Shown one piece after another: positions 11,057-24,278 of a stretch of 64,000 nt of DNA. The first letter of the stretch is position 1; each line of letters opens with the position of its first letter. The DNA is from Lanius collurio. Taxonomy: Eukaryota > Chordata > Aves > Passeriformes > Laniidae. The notes under the pieces were generated by a model. The model saw only the letters and a program-made list of their open reading frames with translations, was not told the origin of the DNA and searched no databases. The position numbers and the translations under genes are program-made. Where the stretch lies: positions 27,279,172-27,343,171 of the forward strand of contig JACBWW010000008.1 in NCBI GenBank assembly GCA_020086605.1, in the 5' to 3' direction.

Positions 11057-13209
11057 GTAGCGGGGAGGCTGTGCGCGGCGGAAGGACGGAAGGCGAGGCG
11101 GAGAGGAGCGCGGAGCCGCCGGTTATGCCGGCAGCCGGAGTGGGGCGGGTGCGCGGCGGCCCGGGGGGACCCGGCTGCGGCTGCCGGGGTCCGGAGGGTC
11201 CGTGCTGGCGGCGGGAGCCGCGGTGGCCCGCGGGTTGCGGGACGTCCCCCGACCCGTGCTTGGGGCCCCGGGTTCGGGGCTGGGCAGAAACTTCATTTGG
11301 GATCTGGCAGGAGGGTACGCGTTCCCGTGGGGACAGGACTCGGTTCAAATCCACTAAACAGTTCGTTTGAAGAAAACCTATACAACTCCAGGCACAAAAT
11401 GCTTTCCTGTAGGACACACGAACGCCAGATTTTTAAAATGAAAGCGTTTCTGAAAGCCTTGCAGAGGAGCTTCTCTTGGCAAGCCTGCATACTGATGGCT
11501 TTTAATAAGGAAAATATAGTCTTTCAACTGGGTGAAAAAAATAGAGCTGAATTATTACTTCCTAAATCTATCATGATTCCTGGCTTTCAGTTAGGAGAGA
11601 TTTTGGTGGCGTTCAAGTGTCACAGCCATCATGTTCTTTAAATATCTCCTAATCCCCGAGCAAACAAAAGTCTGTTGGTGTTTAGTGTGTTCGGTGCATG
11701 TAAGGCAGAGCTGTATTTAATTCTTATTTCATAGTTACTTTGTGGTGATACAGATTCAGTGTTTCTGCTCAGCTGAGTTTTGGCAAGGTCCTCCCTTGCA
11801 GCGGAACTGGGGGACCTTCTAAATGAAGCTAACGAAATATGCTTTGAAATGGAGTGCAGATGGGAAGCCTCTTAAGTATTTTGTTGCACAACAGTGCACT
11901 CTCTGTGTGTGCATTCGGCTTACAGAACTGTGGGCTTTGTGAATGCATCCACAGTCTGAATTGGACCCTGTGATGTTCAGAAATACCATGCCATAGTGTC
12001 TGAAACAGCAGCAGTTCTGGTGATAAAGGTTAGTTCACCTCTCTCCTGACAGTACTTTTGATGCCTGACACCTCTGGTCAGCATGTTTCTTCAGAAATCT
12101 GTATATGTCCTAAGTGTTTAATTCTGAGATATTCTTAAATTGTGGAATAAGAGGAGTAACTGGTGTTGGCTAGCTCAGGTGGGTGGTGTCTCAACTTTTT
12201 TAGAGCTGCTTTGTGAGTTATTCAGCTGTTCCTTGTATTGTACAGCACCTGCGAATGGCTGATTCGTAGTGACTGATAGCAATAGACTGATAGTGACAGG
12301 CTTGACAATACAAACTAAGGTTCTCTATCCAAATTTCTTTATCCCTGCATCTCACCCCTTCTTCGCAGTAGGGAGTGTCCCTTTGGCTCCATCTCCTGGC
12401 TCAAAAAGAGGATCCCCCTTCATTGAGAAGGTATGGAGGGGGTGGCAAGCCTCTGGGTGGTATTGGTAAAAAGTAGGTGAGAAGGGTAATGAAGGCTTTT
12501 TCTTCATCTTGAACTTTGTGATCTTGGGTGCTGTTACATGGTTTGTCCACTCTGTTGGAAGCTGGAAATTAGGTTCTCACTTTTATTTCCTGAAAAGAGA
12601 GCGTGTCACTTATGCTACTTCTTCGTCTTGGAAAGATTTTTTACTTAGTGACTAAATATTATCATGGTATTTAGAAAATCATAATTTAGAATTTCATTCC
12701 TCTCATGTATCTGCTCTCAACAGAAGGGTTAGTCATCTTGCCTGATACATCTCTGTGTGTGATCTTTTAGTGGAAATGTGTTAATGATATATCCTTTATG
12801 TCATGATTTTTCTGCATGGTCAGGAAAGTGTCTTGCCTGCAAATTATTAATCCACTTGAAAATAGAGAACCTGTGGTGCTGTAGAAGGATCTTGCTGTGA
12901 TTTAGCAGATGTATGACTATGATTGACTTTGTGTGTGAGCAGAGGGAATCCTGTTCTGCTAGTACAGTGAGATGGCAGGAGCTTTCCTTTGTGGAGCATC
13001 TTTTTTATGCCCTCTCTTTGGTGGAGAACAACTTCCTTCAAATGCCAAAGACGGGAGGGAAAGAGCCAGACTGTAGAACCAGGGTGCTTGTCCTCCTTGT
13101 GACAGCCAGATTTCTTTATCCACGCACTGTACCCCAAACTGAAAGGGGAAGGTGTTGGGCAGTTCTGTCACTGGAATTTAGTGTTTTGAGGTGCTGGTGG
13201 GGATACCAA

Positions 13210-13278
13210 AGCAATGAGGAATAACTTCCTAGAGCTGGTCAGCAATGAGGAATAACTTCCTAGAGCTGGTCAGCAATG
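13210..13278 (+). repeat. 31-bp perfect tandem duplication plus partial third copy
   Basis: The 31-base unit starting AGCAATGAGGAATAACTTCC occurs at 13210-13240 and again at 13241-13271 without a mismatch. A third copy begins (AGCAATG) and then diverges. Perfect identity in non-coding DNA implies a very recent duplication, a variable minisatellite allele, or an assembly artefact. Confidence 0.95.
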
Positions 13279-13450
13279 TGAAATTGGGAAAATCTCTTTT
13301 GTTTCTGTAGAGATGTCCCCTGTATTCCAGCAAGTGCCAAAGAGTGTGTCAGTGCCATGTAGTGCTTCATTGTTATTGCTTAAAGTATCATGTGGGCTTA
13401 AGGTAAGAACTTACAAAGACAGTGTGGTGTGGTCTGGGTGCTGCCTATGG

Positions 13451-13467
13451 TTTTTTTTTTTTTTTTT
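13451..13467 (+). repeat. Poly-T tract of 17
   Basis: Pure T run in non-coding DNA. Confidence 0.9.
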
Positions 13468-15275
13468 GAATGGCACTCTCAGTAGAGGTGTTTATAACCC
13501 TACCTATGGACAACATTTTTCTCTGCCCTGGTGCAGTGTCCTCTCCTTGCATGCAGAGACATTCCCTCTAACACATGCAGTCTGGCAGCAGGGGGACTCA
13601 GGGCAGGGAATAGCTTTCCATGAGCTGTGGTGGCTCACAGCTTCTCTCTGGTCATCTGGAACCCTTCCCTTGAGGCTGAACATTGGTGACTCTCTGAAAT
13701 AATTTTTTGTCCACAGAGTCCACTGCAGGGGGAAAAAAAAGATAATTCTCAGCAGATGAGCTCTGTATATCTTCTGATGTCTGTGCTTTTTACCAAGCTT
13801 TGTGCCTGATAGAATCACAGAGTCACTACCACCAGCCCTCCGAGGCTGAGCTGAATTATTTTCTGACTTATGTATCATGAAGAGATGCATCAGCCCAAGA
13901 GATTCCAGCTGCAGAACTGGTGTGTGCACAGCATGCCTTGTTCAGATGTTATTTCCTTAATAAAATTGCGTGTTCGGTGTAAGGAGTTGTTGGCTGATCT
14001 GGGTGTTAGGTTTTTTTCTCTCCTCTCTCCTACTAGCCCTGGGATATGACAGTCAAGTTTTCTTCTCTCTGGCTGGTTCTGTAAGTTAATTTAAGGTCCA
14101 CAGTCTTGGTAGAGCTGAGATTGCAGGGAACTTGAGGTGGTAGCCTGTTTGACATGTGTGGGTAGAAACAGATGCTGCTGTGGGTACTCTCTGTTTGCAA
14201 GGGACTGCAGAAAGGCAGCAACCTCTGAGGAATGCTGGCTAAAAATGCTGGCTGCAAGGATCCTAGTTAAGTTTGAGTTACCTGAATATGCCCTGACTTC
14301 ACACACAGAATCAGAAACATGCACCTTCATTCACTGTAGGCTGAGGCACATTTCTTCAAAGTCTTCTCATTTTTCTTCTTCCCTCTTCCTCCTTCTTATC
14401 CCCCAGACCTTGCCCTGTGGTATCTGTTGCTCTAGTGGAGAGACTGGGTTTGCAGCAGAGCCTGCACTGCCTGTGAGATGGTTTACAACTTGTGGAGCAG
14501 GATTTGGTACCTCTGCTCTACCTGATGAACAAGAAACATTTTGCTTGCCATGGGAATACTATCACTTGTGGAGCAGTTGCACTCAGTGTTTTGCTAGGCT
14601 AAAGACTTGTAACAGCCTGAGACTGCTAATGAGGAATAATATATTCAGTTAAAATACACAGTGGAATTCTATTATTGTAGGCCAAAATGTAGTAAATGAC
14701 TAAGAGCTTAGTCCAGGATTCAGAGAAAATGTTGTCTTTTCTGCAGAGTGCTTTGTGAATGTTGATAGTGATCAGTGGTTGAAGTCACATGAGCCAAGAC
14801 CTGGCACAGGCCATGGTCTGTTTTCCAGAGTTGCAGAGAGCTGAAGTGTATAGAAACTGTCTGACTTGAGGACAGAACCTCAGTCCATCTGATGTCTCAG
14901 AGGCCGTTCTGCAGGACTTGGGGTTGTGGGAAGGTGATCACAGCACTCTCTGTTGTCTCAGCTCAGGTCAAGTAGATCCCTAAAGCCTTAGGAGAACGTG
15001 CCTCTGCTACTCCTAGACCTGCATGGGATGCACTGTGGTTGTGTTTGCTTAGCCCTGTGCTGGAGTGAGCTGGCTTAGGTGTGCTGGCTTTGAGGCATGT
15101 CATACCTGTGCCATATTTTGTTTTATCGTATGCAGTTCTTCTCCTGACAGTAAGCTATTGACTAAAACTAATGTTATGTATATCTGAAACTTAAGTTGAA
15201 CATTGCAAGGGGAAGGCTGTTCATGTGGCTGCCAGCATTGCTTTCTGAAGATTTGTATCTACACTGCAGTTCACT

Positions 15276-15311
15276 TGGTTTGTCCCTCAACATCCTGGTT
15301 TGTCCCACAAC
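15276..15311 (+). repeat. Short direct repeat TGGTTTGTCCC(T/A)CAAC, 20 bp period
   Basis: Copies at 15276-15291 and 15296-15311 differ at one base. A local duplication without visible function. Confidence 0.8.
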
Positions 15312-17644
15312 CATTTTCTACAGAATGAAGATAAGTTGGCTGTAGATAAGTTCTGCCAGAGCTGAGATTTGCAGTAATTTACAGAATTTGACCTTTTGTC
15401 TCAAGAAACTGTGTTGTGCCTTCCAAGTACTACTGTGAGTATATACAAAATAGGGAATGTGTCTGCAAATCCCTGCAGCTGATGGTGAACTGGGAAAGCA
15501 GCAAGGGCAGCACTGATGTTGCTGACACAGGAATTGCAGAGAGGAACAGGAATCTCACCCTACTGAACAGGAAGGAAGCTTATTTTCAAGTTCTTGTCTG
15601 TAAGGATGGTCAAGAATGCTTTGGTGGGGTCAGACTTACGTGCTGTTCACAGATTATCTTGCAGTCAACTAATGATACCAGGCAAAAGATCTTTGTCCTT
15701 TGAACACTGACCTTCCTCTTTAGGGGCAGGATATTTTGCTATGTGGGTTGATCCCGTTATAGTTCTGGTGCTCTTTTAGGTCAGAGCTGAAAGGGGGGAT
15801 GTAGCAACGAAAGCAAAAAGTTACTGAGATCCTTAAACACACTGACATGTAGGAAACAGCTTTTAAAAGACCTTTTTAAAATATGAATGAGCGTGAGATG
15901 TAAATGACTTGCTAAGAGGCCAGTTTCCAGAGACAGGATAACCATAGGGGTCTTTTTGGCTTGTACTGTATATTCATCCGATTGGCTGAATTTCTTGGAT
16001 CTTTCCCAGATTCTTTAATGTGAAAATATTTATTGAAATTGATGTCTTGATTATGTGGGTCTTGACCATTGACCTAGGGATAAGTGTGACATGCTGAGCT
16101 GATACTCAGGCTTTTTGGGGCTGAGTACAAAACAGATTTGTTTATTGGCTGAGTGGCATGTCCAGTGTAAATTCTCTGCTGCTTGGTTGATGATGAGCCA
16201 ACAGATAAGAAATTGGGGAAAGCTGCTTTCTTCAGCAAAGGGAAGTTATTTCCTGTGTATCTTCTGGGAAGAAGGCTGTGAAGGATGTAGAAATGCTTTC
16301 TGCGTGAAGTCACCTCAGCTTTTTCATGTTCATGAAATACAGGTGAAAAAAGTAAAATGCTTTTGGTAGGCACCATTTGCTTAACAAGACCCCAACAGTG
16401 ATGCAAGACTTAAAACTGCAGCTCTGCTGAATTCCCAGTGCTGGTGTCTGAATAGCAGAGTAAGGAATAAAGAGTGAAAAAGGGCTTGGGAATGGGACAT
16501 TCCCCTAGAGTGGTGGACACATCTGTGAGAGAAAGCAAAGGAAAAACTCTGAAAAGTGCCTGCTAGCAGTGAAAGTTAACTGAGATAGGCAGGTTGTGTC
16601 TTGTAGACAGAGCATGTGTGTGTCCATGCAGCAGCATTTTTGGTCTGCTTGGGATATTGCTGGGCTCTTCCAAGGGAGCTGAGGAGTTGTGGGTCTTCAA
16701 AGGGAAGCATCTTTTCAGGGTACTCACTGTCCAGTTTTAAATGAAATTATCTGTGATTTACACTAATCTGTAAGAATGTGTCTGCTCTTTCCTAGCTGTA
16801 GGCTCAGTTTTAAGCTTTGGAAAAGCATAGATGCTGTCTCATCTCTTCTCATGTCCAGCTGCTGCAATCCTTTTTCATGTGTTGCTTTCACTTAAAAACT
16901 GTGAAGCACCTTCCAGTACAGGTTTTAAAGCAGAGGTTTAGACCAGCCAAGATGGTCTCCAGCAAAAAAACTTCTAAAGAAGCCGCCACTCAGCCACAGT
17001 ACTTGAGCAGCCTTCCAGAGACAGTTGCTGGGGATGCAGAAAGCTGAACATTTCATGGCTGAAAAGTTAGTTTTACCATTAAAACTAAAATTTAAGAGAG
17101 TGCAGCTGCCTGCAAAGTGCAGCAGCTGGCTTGAGAAGCCAGGGCACTTCTGGAGCAACAGGGAATAATAATTTTATATTATCTTGCATGAGCTCAGCTG
17201 CCCTGTAAAAAACAATGCAGAACTGGCCAAAGGCAGTTGTTTGTGTTTCAGGTGAATTGCAGAAGAGCGCTTGGGGGAATGTGGGAACACACATTGATAG
17301 TTTTAAGGACACTTCAAAGAACTGATTATAATTTAATTTGGATTTCAAAAGCTACAATATAAGAATTGCTTCCACTCTGTTCCCATTGCTTAGCAAAATC
17401 TCCTGCCAGTGCTTGGATGAGAGTTGTCTTTGGTGTTGCAATGACAACAGAATTCTGCCTAATGAGGGGGATGTCAGGTGTGGTGGTCCCAAAGATGCAG
17501 CACAATGAAAGCAGCAGATAGTGGTCCAAAGAACAGAGGGAAAATGGTAATTTCTGTTTGTATAAACTATGTTATTGACTAATGACTTACTTTCTTCTTA
17601 TGGATAGAGAGTTTAGATGACCTAAAAATACCCTATGTTTTGCT

Positions 17645-17680
17645 GTAAGGTTTGAAGCTTGAGTAAGGTTTGAAGCTTAA
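17645..17680 (+). repeat. 18-bp tandem duplication
   Basis: GTAAGGTTTGAAGCTTGA at 17645-17662 is followed directly by GTAAGGTTTGAAGCTTAA at 17663-17680. There is one difference between copies, and GTA starts a third. Confidence 0.9.
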
Positions 17681-18040
17681 GTAGATTACAGCAACTGCAA
17701 AAATATGTGCCACTCTGTGGGCAAAATATTTGGTTGTAGGGAAAAAAAGTCTGAAATGAGTTAGTCATTCTGCTTGTGTCTTTTGTAGATCTAAGGTGGC
17801 AGTGGGATGGTAAATTCACAGAAGAAAAGTTTGTAGGGGTACATCTCCTTCCTTGCCAGTCTCCTGTGGCAGTAGCAGTAGTTAATGGAAGTAATGTGGA
17901 GTCTAATTTCTACCCTGCTACAGAGGCATTTTAAGCCTTTGCTGTTGAGATGCTACAGAAGGCATAAACATCCACATATCTCTATACTGCAACATACAGA
18001 AAAGGTATTTGTATATAAATATTTGAGCAAGATGGTTTTG

Positions 18041-18135
18041 TGTTGTGTGGATTTCCGGGCACCTCCTGCCTAATCCCGCTTCTGATGCGGCACTCTCGTA
18101 CTCGCCTCACGCTCGCTCGAGTGTCTGCGGGAACA
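18041..18135. other. Isolated CpG-dense patch of unknown origin
   Basis: Nine CpG dinucleotides fall between 18056 and 18129, inside tens of kilobases that have almost none. The segment starts TGTTGTG and ends GGGAACA, faintly like the TG...CA ends of a retroviral LTR, but no target-site duplication is seen and it is too short for a full LTR. A small regulatory CpG element, an inserted foreign fragment or an unrecognised exon are all possible. I cannot choose among them. Confidence 0.5.
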
Positions 18136-18885
18136 CTGTCTGGAAGGGTAATGTCAAAAGCATCAGTCATGGGTTTTTATACTGATTGACATTAATTAGC
18201 CTCTATGTTTTCCTTCTCTCACCCATGTCCCCTTTTTAACTTCATGTTTTTCCTTTGAAACAGAGATTAATTTGGAGTAGCAAGATAGTCAACTGCCCTG
18301 GTTTGAACCTGCCTGCACTGTTAATTTTGTTGGGCAGTGTTGGGGAATAGTGGGGGAGTTCAGCCATGAGGATGAATAGTTTGCTATCACAGTGATGGTT
18401 TCTAAAGCCTTCAGCCACCAGCCACCTCCTTTCCTTTAGAAGTGTTTCTCTTATAACCCAGTCATTTTGAGTGACCTGCTGTGCTTTTCACTAGCCTCCC
18501 TTTGTTGTCTTCTTTTGACTTGATTTGGGCATAGCCTCAAGTTTCCTGAGGAGAAGTCATCCCCTTTTAAAATGTGTAGAGATCTGGGAAGCCAAAGTAG
18601 CTTCTACTGTGTCTGTGTCAAGAGTGTGGACTCTCCGTCACTTAAACACCATGTCTGTGTGGTGACAGCACAAGACCTGGTGGCAGGGGGGGTAAGGCCT
18701 GGGAGGTTTGGGGTAGCAGTGCAGCTCCTGAGCCTTGTTTGGTGGGCTCACTGGGCTGTAGATGGTGAGGATGTATATTATGAGGACCAGTTTTGGACCT
18801 CCTATGTGGTTGGCCATGTTTTTGGCTGTCTACAACAAACATCCTGTAGAGTTTGAGGTACTGAACAATCAGTCTCCTACCTAAG

Positions 18886-18902
18886 TTTTTTTTTTTTTTT
18901 TT
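18886..18902 (+). repeat. Poly-T tract of 17
   Basis: Pure T run in non-coding DNA. The opposite-strand frame that reads through it ends in a false Lys run. Confidence 0.9.
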
Positions 18903-21900
18903 GCAAGCCTCCTTTCAAGTTTCAGCCTAAGCCTATTCATCAGTGGTTTGTACTGCTGTATCTTTCCTTTTTTGCCTCCAAAGAGAACCTTCATTTTGCT
19001 GTAGTAGCAAAGCCATCGTCTTTTGGTCTCATGGGAGAGGTCATCCTGCTGACCTTTCGTTGCACTATTCCAGTGGCACATAACCTTTCTTGAACTCTGT
19101 AACCTGAAATTGCACATTGTTCCCGCTGAGACCTTACTAGTGTCTTGCATATTTTCCCATTCCTCACTGGGACGTCGAGCAACATCTGGCTTTTTTATAC
19201 TCTTGCCATGTTCCACTAAACCATCAAAATCTTTCCCTTTCTATATCACTTCCAACTGTTGAGCTTTCAAGTTGCAGAACATGTTTCTTTAATCCTAAAG
19301 TGCATGACTGTACTTGGCTTTATTACAAGCTATACCTCCTGTCAGTTGTTTTAGTCCTCAAATATTCTGAGTACACTTCTGCCCATCCTCTGGGTTGACA
19401 GACTTTCCCAGCTATCTGTTGTCTGCAGATTTCATTTACAGTCCCCTACTTCCCCTATCAAGGGAATTAGTGGAACTGCTAGATAAGACTGTCCCAAGGC
19501 AGATCTTTTAGGAAATCTGTTTATAGTTTGTCTTTCTCACCAGAATTTCAACATCTGCACAAGCTGCCCTTCTTATGGCTTTTGGGAGGTGGAGCTTGGT
19601 TTGGCTTTAACCCTGGTCCTAAATAGTAAACAGGATGGATTGTGGAGCTGGGCTGGTGGGTGATCCACACGCAGACAGGCACCGTGTGTGTGAGGTGTTG
19701 GCAACAAGCATACATGTGTCAGGGCCATGATGTTAAATATTTCCTCTTGGACAGAGAAAAATGGCTTTGTGTTCTAGTCTGTTATTATCAACACTTAACA
19801 GTTCCTGGAGAAGGTTTTTTTTTTCATCTTAAAAACAAAAAAAAACAAATGCAGAAAAATAATAGATACATTAAACCGATGATATGAATGTAAAGTTGGA
19901 ATGGCACTTATAATTTATACTCTTATTAACTGTAGGAATTAGCAGAGCTGAAAATATCAGTTGTGTCATCTCTAAGCATTGAAGGCATTACTGAAATAGA
20001 ATTGTCACTGTCTCACTTGCTTACTTGAGTATGTCTGTGGCAGAAAAAATCTTGAAAACCTTAATCTGTGTCTTCCTTTATGGCTAGTGCCAAAAGACCA
20101 GAATAGATCATCTCTGTGGGCCTCATAGAAGCCCAGTTACAGTTGGGAGAGGATTACTGTGGTCTCCCAGAGCTTTGAGCAAGCAGCACAGCCGTTTCTA
20201 AAAACATCAAACACACCAAGTGGATCATTACAGGATGGAAAAAAAAAGAACTATATTTTGAAGCATATGTGATATATGCCTAAAATGGCTAATAATCTAA
20301 AGGATTAATGGAGAACACAACAGATCTAGAGCATTAACTTTATAAATTTTGTGAATATGTGTATCAGAGAGGGAAGTCTGTACTTGCATGATATTCACTA
20401 AAATCAGAGTTTGAGGATGGTGAATTACTACAAACCCACTCTTAACTGCTGTGTTTCTTTTGTTCAGTGGCTTTAAAGAACACCTGGAGAATTCTAGCAC
20501 ATAAAAGGAGCAAACAGGCCATTCCTGAGCCCAGAGGGGGATTAGGAACTCAGTGGCATCCATGAGATATTCAGCTAGATAGTGAGAGTCTGGACTACCC
20601 TAATTTGAAAATGAACAGCATTTGCTGTCCAGCCACAGAAATCCATGTGTAACAACTTTCTGTGTGTGTGTGTATTTGAGGAGACAATTTAGAGTTTTGT
20701 CCTTGTATTAGTATCTGGAAGAAGAGTCTGTACATACACAGATCTTCTGTTAAAGTATCATCTAAAGGTAGGATTTTAAAATTTATATTTTTTCAGTGCC
20801 TGACATCTGTTCCCTGCTGCTGTTCCGCACATATTTGCTCATCAGAATGCCAGCACTGGATTCACAGAATCTGTTAAAGTAATGGAAATGTCATGTGATT
20901 GGGTCATTAGTATTTAGTCAGTTGGGTGTTAGTTTTGCAGTGTGTGGGCTCTCTTTTTTTTTTAATGGCTCTTGAAGCCTTTATAGGGGCTGATCCCTTT
21001 GAGTTGCATGACAGGGGGATTTTATCACTTAGTTAAAAAATTTTCTGCTTGAAGTCCAATTACTTTCTGCAAAGGTGTGGAAAGCCCCAATTCTCAACAG
21101 AGGTTATTTAAGGGAATGTTTGTACTTTGGATGGCCAGTAGAAGAGGCTCTTTGATCCTTATGTCTGCTGAACTGCGAAACTTGTGCAAAAAATGCTTTC
21201 CAGACATGAGCCAGTTTTTGTCCTACCACCTGGATTCACCTGGTGTGTTAGAGGTGATGGAAGAGGAAAGGCTGGGTGGGGATGATTGCAGCTGTCTGAG
21301 GCTTTTGGCACTGTCCTAATTTTTGGTTCTGGTGCTTTCTGTGATCTATTGGAACAGATTTTTGAGACCTCATTACCACAGCTGTGGCGTTGCGTGGGCT
21401 GCATAGCTGCATACCAGCCCGGGAATGTTAAACAGAGTTATAATGGATTCTTATTTTCACCTCGTGATTTAAAACAAACTCTTCAACATGTGGTTGTGGC
21501 TTGTGTGTTGTCACTTTACAGCACTTGCAGTTTCAAAACAGATGACTAGAATCGCAGTGGATTTAAGAGCAAGCTTACTTTTTCCCTAGGGTTTTCCTCC
21601 TGGTGACCAGGTTCCTTTCCCAGTACCTCCAGTCCAGCAGGGGTCCAGGCAGTCTGTTTGGGCATGTGGTGCCTCTGTTCCCCAGATCTCTGCTACAGAG
21701 CTGCTGGCCAAGAATTAACTATTTCAAGTATTTATGGTGCTGCAGATGAGTTTCCTGTGCTTCCAGCTCAGTGAGGTTCCCCATCCTGTGGCAGCACATG
21801 GGGAGGAGGCAGCAAAGCTGAGGATGAGCAGCAGAAATGTCGAGTTTGCCTTATTGTGTGAAGATTTATGGTGTTTGCTGTCTTGTATCTTAGCCTCATT

Positions 21901-23959
21901 TGGAGTATGCTCTTAGGCATGGCTGTTGATATAAAGCATGCCAAATCTCCATTGCTGAATTTACAGGGGAGACACAGGGCCAAAGTTCTGTCTTAGCTAC
22001 CATATAGGATTTTCCTTTAATGAGGATAGTGAAGTAATGACTTATTGGGACTTTGGGACCAGATCCTCTCCTAGAATAAATAAAGCTAAGCTCATTTAGC
22101 GCAATTGAGCATTAATCTCTATAAGACTTTTCCAAAGATATATTGCAGAGAACATAACAAGGAAGAGAGCTCATTATTTTCCAAGAGAAGTGACAGATGA
22201 GAGTACATTTCCACTCCACAGTTATCATAGCTTCCTTTTTAATCACGTCACTGAAAACATCTAGTGGCCATTGCAATGGCAGTATTTGTGAATGGAGGCT
22301 GGATGCATTCAGAACAGCATGAGTCCGGCAATTTTTCTTTCTTACAGTGTATCTTGCCAAATACCTAATTTTCAAAGATTAGAGTCTTGGAGCGTGGAGC
22401 TGAGGGTCTGATTGGCTGGAGGACATTGACAGCTCAGTAACGAAACACTGATGTATAAAGTGGTAATTGATCCCTGGAGCACCATGAGCGCTGAGCCAGA
22501 TCACATTATGTGCAGATTCCAACGTGGCAACAGAAACTGTACAAATGTTGGCACAGAGGGTTAAATGTGAGATTAACTAACCATGTTCTGCAGAGATGGG
22601 ACTAAAATGGAATACAGTGTTCAGAATTTTTGGGGTGGTTCGTCAGAGAAGTGGTTTTCCATGCAGTTTTAAATCTCTGTACATTTGTTTCACAGATGTA
22701 GTCAGAGGCGATTTCTTCTTAGAAAGGGCTACTGCAATTTACAGCTAAATCCAAGCCTGACCAGTCACAAAGAAGTCACTTTGGAAGCTACTGGCATTTT
22801 TATAATGCACCTATAGCTGTTACATGTTACTTCTGCAGACTCTTTTAAGCATATTATGTGCCGATGAAAACTGTTTTTTTCTCTGTGTCAGAAAGGCTGC
22901 TGCAACACTTCAGTTCCAAAATAATTAAAAAAATAATCCCCACCCTGCTGCTGTTTTTAGACATTTGTGTTTGGCTTGTGTGACTCGTCTCTCCACGAAG
23001 TCCTAACAGAACTGGTTCTGTGTGGGTAGTTAAGCAAGCAAGACATTGCAGTTGTGACCATGGATTTTGTGCCCCTGGGTACACTGGGAGGCTGAGCTGG
23101 AACTCCTCTGTGGTTTCTGATCTTCCTGAAGTAATGGTGATTCTCTTGTCCTGGGCTGCTTTAATTGCAGGTTCAGTCCTTTCCATGTTTGTTGCCTTGC
23201 TTGGAGGCTATCCAGACTCCTTTCTGCTGCACTGAGGGAATAAGGGTCACTTGAATGTACTCTCTTCTTTTGTGTGTGGGTGGGGATAGCACCTCTGGTT
23301 TATATGGAGGCATCTAAACTCTCAGTGTCTGAATCCAGTGCAGAGGGTGTTTGAGGGTGTGCTCACCGCAGGCTGGACTCCACCATACCTCTGTTGTATT
23401 CCCCATCTGGTGTCTGAGATTGCTGGTGCATACAAAACATTTCTTCAGCTCTTCCAAGGTAATAAAAGTCATCAGTGTGGGTGGAACAAACATCCTTCCT
23501 TCATCAAAAGCTTGGAGAGGTTGAAGCTAGGGTGGTAGCCAGACCCTGGTGCAGGAGGAAAGATTATGCCTGGGGCAATCTGCTGATCTTTGCCAATTCT
23601 CTGTGCTACTCCAGACAAACTTTCTTTTCCTGCAGTGTGTTTGACTGAAAGCGGTCTCCTTGTATTGGTAATTTTGGAAAACATGAAGGTAAATTGGTCT
23701 GTGTTTAGGAGGGTAAAACTATTAAATTACCAGAATCCTAGAGCCATCAGTCCTGCTTCCTGCCAGCCAGGGTCACGTTTTAGCCAGTTGGGTGGTAAAA
23801 ATTCCTGATGGACAAAGTGACAGTCCATTTTCCAAGCTGTTAGACAGTCTCCAAGATGAATTGCAGGATCTTCTCTTGATTTCTTTCAATAGTTGCCTAT
23901 TGTGTCTGAAAACAATTGCTCAATTCTTCATTTTAACCATGGCAAGACTGTAAATTAGG

Positions 23960-24056
23960 TTGTTTGTTTCTTTTCTTTTTGCTTGGGTTTTTGTTTGTTG
24001 GTTTGCTGGGATTTTTTTGGTTTGTTGGTGGTTTGTTTTGTTTTTTGTTTTTTCTC
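23960..24056 (+). repeat. T/G-rich simple sequence (TTTG/TTTTG)
   Basis: Nearly 100 bases of T runs broken by single or double G, directly upstream of a CR1 tail at 24.12 kb. Confidence 0.85.
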
Positions 24057-24117
24057 TTCTAATTTTCTTTTTGCTGCATCATTGAGTCATAAATCCAGTG
24101 GAAGTTGGTAATTCTAC

Positions 24118-24278
24118 CTCTCCTGTGGTTGTTCTCTGGAACAGGCACCATGTGGTCATGGCACCATGTCTCAGAGTTCAAGGAGCCACTGGATTTAGTT
24201 AAAAATGAGGCAGTTCTGTGAGGAGCAGGACTCAGTGATCTGTATGGGCCCCTTCCAAGTTAATGTGTTCTGTGATCC
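24118..24278 (+). mobile_element. CR1 LINE 3'-end fragment
   Basis: A diverged CR1 tail in + orientation. It contains a 'ctctggaacaggca' block, 'gttcaaggagccactgga', 'ggactcagtgatctgtatgggccccttccaa' (shown only as family pattern) and a terminal 'gttctgtgatcc'. The middle of the usual element is compressed by deletions. It sits just after a T/G-rich stretch at 23,960-24,056. Confidence 0.75.

Larger units (their letters stand above)
10545..11340. promoter_or_regulatory. CpG island, probable gene promoter and first exon
   Basis: About 800 bp of GC-rich, CpG-dense DNA stands out sharply from CpG-poor surroundings. It carries several GC boxes of Sp1/KLF type (around 10611-10620, 10727-10743 and 11142-11149) and no obvious TATA box, the usual form of a vertebrate housekeeping or developmental promoter. 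The + strand exon at 57.46 kb makes + strand transcription the simplest assumption, but direction cannot be read from the island and bidirectional transcription is possible. ATG codons are few: 10998 and 11007 (same frame) and 11125. ATG 10998 has a good context (G at -3 and at +4). Long open frames cross the island on both strands but are low-complexity products of GC-rich sequence. Confidence 0.8.
11341..24117. other. Presumed first intron, 5' part
   Basis: No exon that I can support. It holds the 31-bp and 18-bp tandem duplications, poly-T tracts and the CpG patch at 18.04 kb. 'agaatcacagagtcac' at 13812-13827 resembles an antisense CR1 tail but its neighbours do not. The intron status is inferred from the exon at 57.46 kb. 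Confidence 0.5.

Noticed and set aside
11329..11360. tRNA-like B-box pattern (GGTTCAAATCC) at the island edge
   Set aside because: No matching A box at the right spacing and no cloverleaf arms flank it.
10410..11417. 335-codon open frame on the - strand across the CpG island
   Set aside because: Low-complexity Pro/Ala/Arg/Cys runs forced by GC-rich triplets. It runs through the G-run cluster and both island edges with no domain or splice logic.
10637..11641. 334-codon + strand frame across the CpG island
   Set aside because: Opens from a GTG rather than an ATG, has compositionally biased Gly/Ala/Arg content, then continues into ordinary AT-rich DNA without any change of constraint.
13805..13830. 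Antisense CR1 tail suggested by 'tgatagaatcacagagtcac'
   Set aside because: Only the terminal motif matches. The next 60 bases do not follow the CR1 order.
14137..14652. 171-codon + strand open frame
   Set aside because: Composition and codon pattern do not differ from surrounding non-coding DNA. No homology recognised.
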